Source: Spirochaetales bacterium
Lineage (GTDB): Bacteria; Spirochaetota; Spirochaetia; DSM-27196; SKKC01
Length of the DNA: 9,183 nt
Assembly: GCA_007121695.1 (NCBI GenBank)
Contig: SKKC01000127.1
Coordinates: 1 to 9,183 of the forward strand
Direction of reading: 5' to 3'
Shown: positions 6,529 to 9,183 of the stretch, one piece after another
Layout of the letters: the number at the start of each line of letters is the position of its first letter
Position numbering within the stretch: the stretch's first letter is position 1
The notes under the pieces: model-generated
What the model was told of the DNA's origin: nothing
What the model saw: only the letters and a program-made list of their open reading frames with translations
Database searches by the model: none
Made by a program: the position numbers and the translations under genes

Positions 6529-6813
6529 GTGAACTTCACCGAACTTCTGGAAGAACAGGGCCTCGAACTCGACGACGTGCGGTGGTACTGCGCGGAACAG
6601 TACGCAGATCAGATACTGACGCTCGGCGAGCAGAAGGGCGATCTGATACATGCGGTATGGTCCGGTCGTGTCGAGAGCGAGCTGCGAAACCTCGGTGAGG
6701 TCTTTATCGATCAGGTCGATCAGGACTTCCGGAAAAACCTGATAGATGAATCAGATCTGCACCGCTACGTGCAGGACATCATGAACAGCCGCAAACGGCG
6801 AAACCGCACGTAG
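6529..6813 (+). CDS. Small acidic helical protein, unknown function
   Basis: This is a 94-residue product I do not recognise. It begins MNFTELLEEQGLELDDVRWYCAEQYADQIL, is rich in Glu, Asp and Leu, and ends with a basic NSRKRRNRT tail. It is predicted mostly helical and soluble, with no signal, membrane segment or zinc motif; the single Cys is in the WYC segment. The GTG at 6529 is chosen because a leaderless-type promoter ends six bases before it; the in-frame TTG at 6523 is the alternative. It is divergent from the exonuclease, sharing the 23-bp element between their promoters. It also converges on the phospho-sugar mutase with 25 bases between stops. The frame is well kept against the codon pattern, so I regard it as real. 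Confidence 0.72.
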   Translation: MNFTELLEEQGLELDDVRWYCAEQYADQILTLGEQKGDLIHAVWSGRVESELRNLGEVFIDQVDQDFRKNLIDESDLHRYVQDIMNSRKRRNRT

Positions 6814-6843
6814 GCTGATAGGCCTCCCACGCAGGCTCCTACG
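6809..6843. repeat. Inverted repeat spanning the stops of two convergent genes
   Basis: CGTAGG (6809-6814) pairs with CCTACG (6838-6843), with an inner GGCCT/AGGCT pairing around CCCACGC. Each outer arm contains a TAG stop codon, one for each convergent gene. It lacks T-runs on either side, so any bidirectional terminator role is uncertain. Confidence 0.4.
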
Positions 6844-8617
6844 CCTCCGGAATATAGCCGTGTATCGCCGCTTCGATACGTTCCAGTCTCGCCTGCACCG
6901 CCTCGCGAGCCTGCTCGACAGAGGTACCGGGAGCACTCCGGACCGAGGCATAGAACTTTATTTTGGGTTCCGTACCGGAGGGCCGCACCGATACGCGGGA
7001 TCCGTCCAGAAGCTCGAACTGCAGCACATTCGATGAGGGAAGATCAATGTTCTGCTCTTCCTCGCCATCGGGAATACTTCGTGTGATGCGTCGCTGATAA
7101 TCGCGAAGCGCGACGACCTGTTCTCCTCCCCACTCTGTCGGAGGATTGCTTCGAAACTGTTCCATGAGCCCCTTCATGGTAGCGATGCCGTCCTGCCCGG
7201 GGAACACTGCGCTTATCGTACGCTCTTCGTAGTACCCGAACTGCTCGTACAACTCGTGCAGGCGTTTGAGAACACTGCTGCCTGTTGACTCGTGATACAG
7301 CGCCATTTCGGTCGTCAGCACCGCGGCCGTAATTGCGTCCTTGTCACGAACGTCGGTGCCTATCATGTACCCGTAGCTTTCCTCGTCGCCCATGACGTAA
7401 TTCCAGGTACCAGGATTCGCCTCGAACGATCGTATGAGCGCCGCGATGTGCTTGAAACCGGTTAAGGTGTCGAATACCTGTGCGCCATGGTGCTCGGCGA
7501 CCACGCGCTGAAGCTCGGTCGTTACGATCGTCTTCACGAATGCCGGTTTCTCGGGAAGCCGGTCGAGGGCTGCCAGACTTCCGAGTATGTAATCGGCAAG
7601 AAGCACACCAAGCTGATTTCCGGTTATGAGGGTAAAGTCGTTTTCTCCAGACCGCACCGCGATGCCGAGCCTGTCTGAATCCGGGTCGGTACCGAGGACC
7701 AGCTCGGCGCCGGTCTCTTTCGCCTGCTCAATCGCCGCCTTCAGAGCTTCGCCTTCCTCGGGATTTGGAGACTTGACCGTCGGGAACTCTCCGTCCGGCA
7801 TGCGCTGGGAGGGAACCGTGTCAATGGAAATGCCGAGCTCTTCGAACACCCGTTCCATGAGCATGGCACCCGTTCCGTGCAAGGGCGTGTATACGATCCC
7901 GAGGGACGCTGCATGCGCGGTAAACAGCTCGGGCCGGATTACCTGCGTCACGACCATGTCGATAAACTGATCGTCGATGGTACTGTCGATGTACTCGAGA
8001 AGCCCCTGTTTCTGCGCATCCTCGGCGGTGAGAATCCCGGGAATGTCAGTAACTGCCTGCACTTCCCCGATTATGCCCGTATCGTGGGGCGCGACAACCT
8101 GGCTTCCATCGTTCCAGTACACCTTGTATCCGTTGTACTGCGGTGGATTATGGCTTGCGGTCACAACAATGCCCGTATCGGCCCCGAGGGTCCGCACGGC
8201 AAAACTGAGTTCGGGGGTTGGCCGAAGGCCGCTGAACAGGTAGGTCTTTATTCCGTGCGAGCACAGGACACGCGCCGCCTCGAGGGCGAATACATCTGAA
8301 TAGCGCCGACAATCATACGCGATGACAGCACTCGGCTGCGCATTATCGCCCCGTTCGGACGCGACGAAGCGGCTGACGTACCGGGCGAGCCCTGTCGTTG
8401 CCCGGCGGATCACAAAGGTGTTCATGCGATTGTACCCACCGCCAATGACACCGCGCAGGCCCCCTGTCCCGAACTCCAGATCGGTGTAGAAGCGGTCGGC
8501 CAGCTCCTGCGTGCCCGATTCATTGCTTAAAAGGTTCTCGACTTCCGAGCGGAAGTCGCTGTTCTGTTCCTGCGTTACATAGGTCTGCGCGCGGTCTCGT
8601 ATTGTCGTGTTGTCCAT
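6839..8617 (-). CDS. Phospho-sugar mutase (phosphoglucomutase/phosphomannomutase)
   Basis: This is a 592-residue alpha-D-phosphohexomutase that interconverts hexose 1- and 6-phosphates, probably glucose phosphates, feeding glycogen, cell-wall and sugar-nucleotide synthesis in the cytoplasm. All four domain signatures are intact: the FGTGGLRG entry motif (49-56), catalytic phosphoserine loop TASHNP (Ser155), metal loop DPDSDR (Asp311, 313, 315), sugar-binding GDEES (410-414) and phosphate-binding RPSGTEPK (545-552). Length and the FGTGGLRG and YNRMN features match the long PgcA/PGM2-type group rather than the ~450-residue ManB/GlmM group. The ATG at 8617 has no Shine-Dalgarno sequence; a promoter with TACAAT ends 9 bases upstream, predicting a nearly leaderless mRNA. 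The second 23-bp repeat lies just behind that promoter. Substrate preference cannot be decided from sequence. Confidence 0.95.
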   Translation of the reverse strand: MDNTTIRDRAQTYVTQEQNSDFRSEVENLLSNESGTQELADRFYTDLEFGTGGLRGVIGGGYNRMNTFVIRRATTGLARYVSRFVASERGDNAQPSAVIAYDCRRYSDVFALEAARVLCSHGIKTYLFSGLRPTPELSFAVRTLGADTGIVVTASHNPPQYNGYKVYWNDGSQVVAPHDTGIIGEVQAVTDIPGILTAEDAQKQGLLEYIDSTIDDQFIDMVVTQVIRPELFTAHAASLGIVYTPLHGTGAMLMERVFEELGISIDTVPSQRMPDGEFPTVKSPNPEEGEALKAAIEQAKETGAELVLGTDPDSDRLGIAVRSGENDFTLITGNQLGVLLADYILGSLAALDRLPEKPAFVKTIVTTELQRVVAEHHGAQVFDTLTGFKHIAALIRSFEANPGTWNYVMGDEESYGYMIGTDVRDKDAITAAVLTTEMALYHESTGSSVLKRLHELYEQFGYYEERTISAVFPGQDGIATMKGLMEQFRSNPPTEWGGEQVVALRDYQRRITRSIPDGEEEQNIDLPSSNVLQFELLDGSRVSVRPSGTEPKIKFYASVRSAPGTSVEQAREAVQARLERIEAAIHGYIPEA

Positions 8618-8626
8618 ATGAGTCGT

Positions 8627-8654
8627 ATTGTACCTGCTACAGCGTGCAAATCAA
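8627..8654 (-). promoter_or_regulatory. Promoter of the phospho-sugar mutase gene
   Basis: TTGATT (8649-8654), a 16-base spacer and TACAAT (8627-8632) end 9 bases before the ATG at 8617, leaving a leader of about 1-3 bases. No ribosome binding site is present. The -35 starts 5 bases from the 23-bp repeat at 8660-8682. Confidence 0.65.
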
Positions 8655-8659
8655 GTTTA

Positions 8660-8682
8660 CTGTCCGCCACCCTGGTGTTTTT
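8660..8682. repeat. 23-bp inverted-repeat element, right copy
   Basis: This is the reverse complement of the copy at 6463-6485 with no mismatch over 23 bp (plus strand CTGTCCGCCACCCTGGTG, then five T). Read on the mutase coding strand it has the same orientation and almost the same distance to the start codon (42 bases) as the left copy has to the GTG of the 94-residue gene (43 bases). Confidence 0.9.
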
Positions 8683-8726
8683 TGCCCGTTTCAGACCAAT
8701 CAACCCGCGTGTTGCCCGGGTATTAT

Positions 8727-8819
8727 AGGTGAGCAGAGCGCAGGATGATGGCTCTCCTTCCTCCTCCTCGCACTGCTCAATACTCTGCGAGGTGACCTGA
8801 TCCAGTCTCAGCTCACCTC
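8727..8819 (+). other. Structured leader before the transposase-like gene
   Basis: Several stems are possible. GAGCAGAGCG (8731-8740) pairs with CGCACTGCTC (8769-8778) with one mismatch. GAGGTGACCTGA (8789-8800) pairs with TCAGCTCACCTC (8808-8819), 11 pairs with one C-C mismatch and a 7-base loop. A competing long-range stem joins AGGTGAGC (8727-8734) to GCTCACCT (8811-8818). The second and third share the 8811-8818 strand and so are mutually exclusive, and both lie just before the ribosome site. Function is unproven: it could be a subterminal part of a mobile element or translational control of its transposase. Confidence 0.5.
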
Positions 8820-8826
8820 CCCCGGT

Positions 8827-8832
8827 AAGGAG
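8827..8832 (+). promoter_or_regulatory. Shine-Dalgarno site of the transposase-like gene
   Basis: AAGGAG is 5 bases before the ATG at 8838, fixing that start. It lies 7 bases after the last hairpin arm. Confidence 0.7.
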
Positions 8833-8837
8833 CGCCC

Positions 8838-9183
8838 ATGCCTCGTCCCCCCTTCTGTCCCAATCCACACTGTACCCATCATCACCACGATGAGGGTTCA
8901 CCCGGCACCAGGTGGTTCGTCATGGATGGCCGATTCCTCAGTTCGCGCGAGGGGGTCACGCAGCGCTACCGCTGCAAGGCCTGCGGCAAACGCTTCAGCG
9001 CTGCCACCTTCTCGACCGACTACTACGCCAAGCGCCGTATCAGCTTCCCCCGTCTGCGCCGAATGCTTGTTTCAGGCGCAAGTATCCGTGCCGCTTCCCG
9101 GCAGCTGTTCTGCTCACCCGCAGCGGTGACCCGACGGCTGATCATCCTCGCCCGACAGAGCCTCGCCTGCCACAGCGCGCTTG
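8838..9183 (+). CDS. Transposase-like zinc-ribbon/HTH protein, 3' end outside window
   Basis: The first 115 codons of a gene that is still open at the right edge. The start MPRPPFCPNPHC is followed by RYRCKACGKRFS, giving four cysteines (7, 12, 46, 49) arranged as a zinc ribbon. Next comes TFSTDYYAKRRI, then a helix-turn-helix-like region containing the GASIRAASRQLFCSPAAVTRRL block. This order resembles the InsA-type zinc ribbon plus HTH at the N-terminus of IS1-like and related transposases, which recognise element ends. A catalytic DDE part, if present, would lie beyond the window. A strong AAGGAG site supports the ATG. It is divergent from the mutase. Element boundaries cannot be set because the other end is missing. 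A non-mobile DNA-binding protein of the same fold is the main alternative. Confidence 0.75.
   Translation, partial: MPRPPFCPNPHCTHHHHDEGSPGTRWFVMDGRFLSSREGVTQRYRCKACGKRFSAATFSTDYYAKRRISFPRLRRMLVSGASIRAASRQLFCSPAAVTRRLIILARQSLACHSAL

Noticed and set aside
8712..8726. TATTAT at 8721-8726 as the -10 of a promoter for the transposase-like gene
   Set aside because: No acceptable -35 lies 15-19 bases upstream; the nearest TTGCCC is only 3 bases away.
8575..8901. Minus-strand frame of 108 codons across the mutase start, repeat and transposase-like gene start
   Set aside because: It runs through a promoter, a repeat and two gene starts in other frames; its composition is that of chance translation. 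The KNTRVADS string it shares with a frame near 6463 comes only from the 23-bp repeat.
8906..8916. CACCAGGTGG inside the transposase-like gene as a third copy of the 23-bp element
   Set aside because: It shares only a short interrupted core, lies in coding sequence, and the flanking bases do not match.

Overview
The window looks like a chromosomal segment of a free-living spirochaete of moderately high GC content. The clues are an Lx-PAC lipobox lipoprotein, a secreted HEAT-repeat protein, a large orphan helical protein of a kind I associate with spirochaetes, and a zinc-ribbon transposase-like gene. That assignment is inference from gene style, not a database match. Nearly all of the window is coding. 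The longest gene-free stretches are 8618-8837 (promoter, repeat and hairpins before the transposase-like gene) and 3682-3811 (divergent promoters). I saw no tRNA, rRNA or CRISPR array.

Layout. At 1-1650 (+) lies the C-terminal part of a CbxX/CfqX-type AAA+ ATPase whose frame is still open at the left edge. Facing it on the minus strand is a three-gene envelope cluster, read right to left: a lipoprotein (3148-3681), a secreted HEAT-repeat protein (2421-3116) and a SanA/DUF218 membrane protein (1671-2354). Divergent from the lipoprotein is a 679-residue protein of unknown function (3812-5851, +). It converges, with one base between the stop codons, on a DEDDh 3'-5' exonuclease (5853-6419, -). 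A 94-residue orphan protein (6529-6813, +) diverges from the exonuclease and converges on a full-length phospho-sugar mutase (6839-8617, -). At the right edge a transposase-like gene (8838 onwards, +) runs out of the window.

Control signals are the most notable part. Four genes at heads of transcription units (lipoprotein, exonuclease, 94-residue protein, mutase) each have a sigma70-like promoter whose -10 box ends only 6-9 bases before the start codon, with no Shine-Dalgarno sequence. This predicts leaderless mRNAs. The genes internal to the envelope cluster (HEAT and sanA) and the transposase-like gene have clear Shine-Dalgarno sequences instead. A perfect 23-bp sequence occurs twice in inverted orientation (6463-6485 and 8660-8682). 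Each copy sits 5-8 bases upstream of predicted -35 boxes. One copy lies between the exonuclease and orphan-gene promoters, the other behind the mutase promoter. It may be a shared regulatory element or a dispersed repeat, and it bounds a 2,220-bp segment as inverted repeats. A perfect 22-bp palindrome abuts the sanA ribosome binding site.
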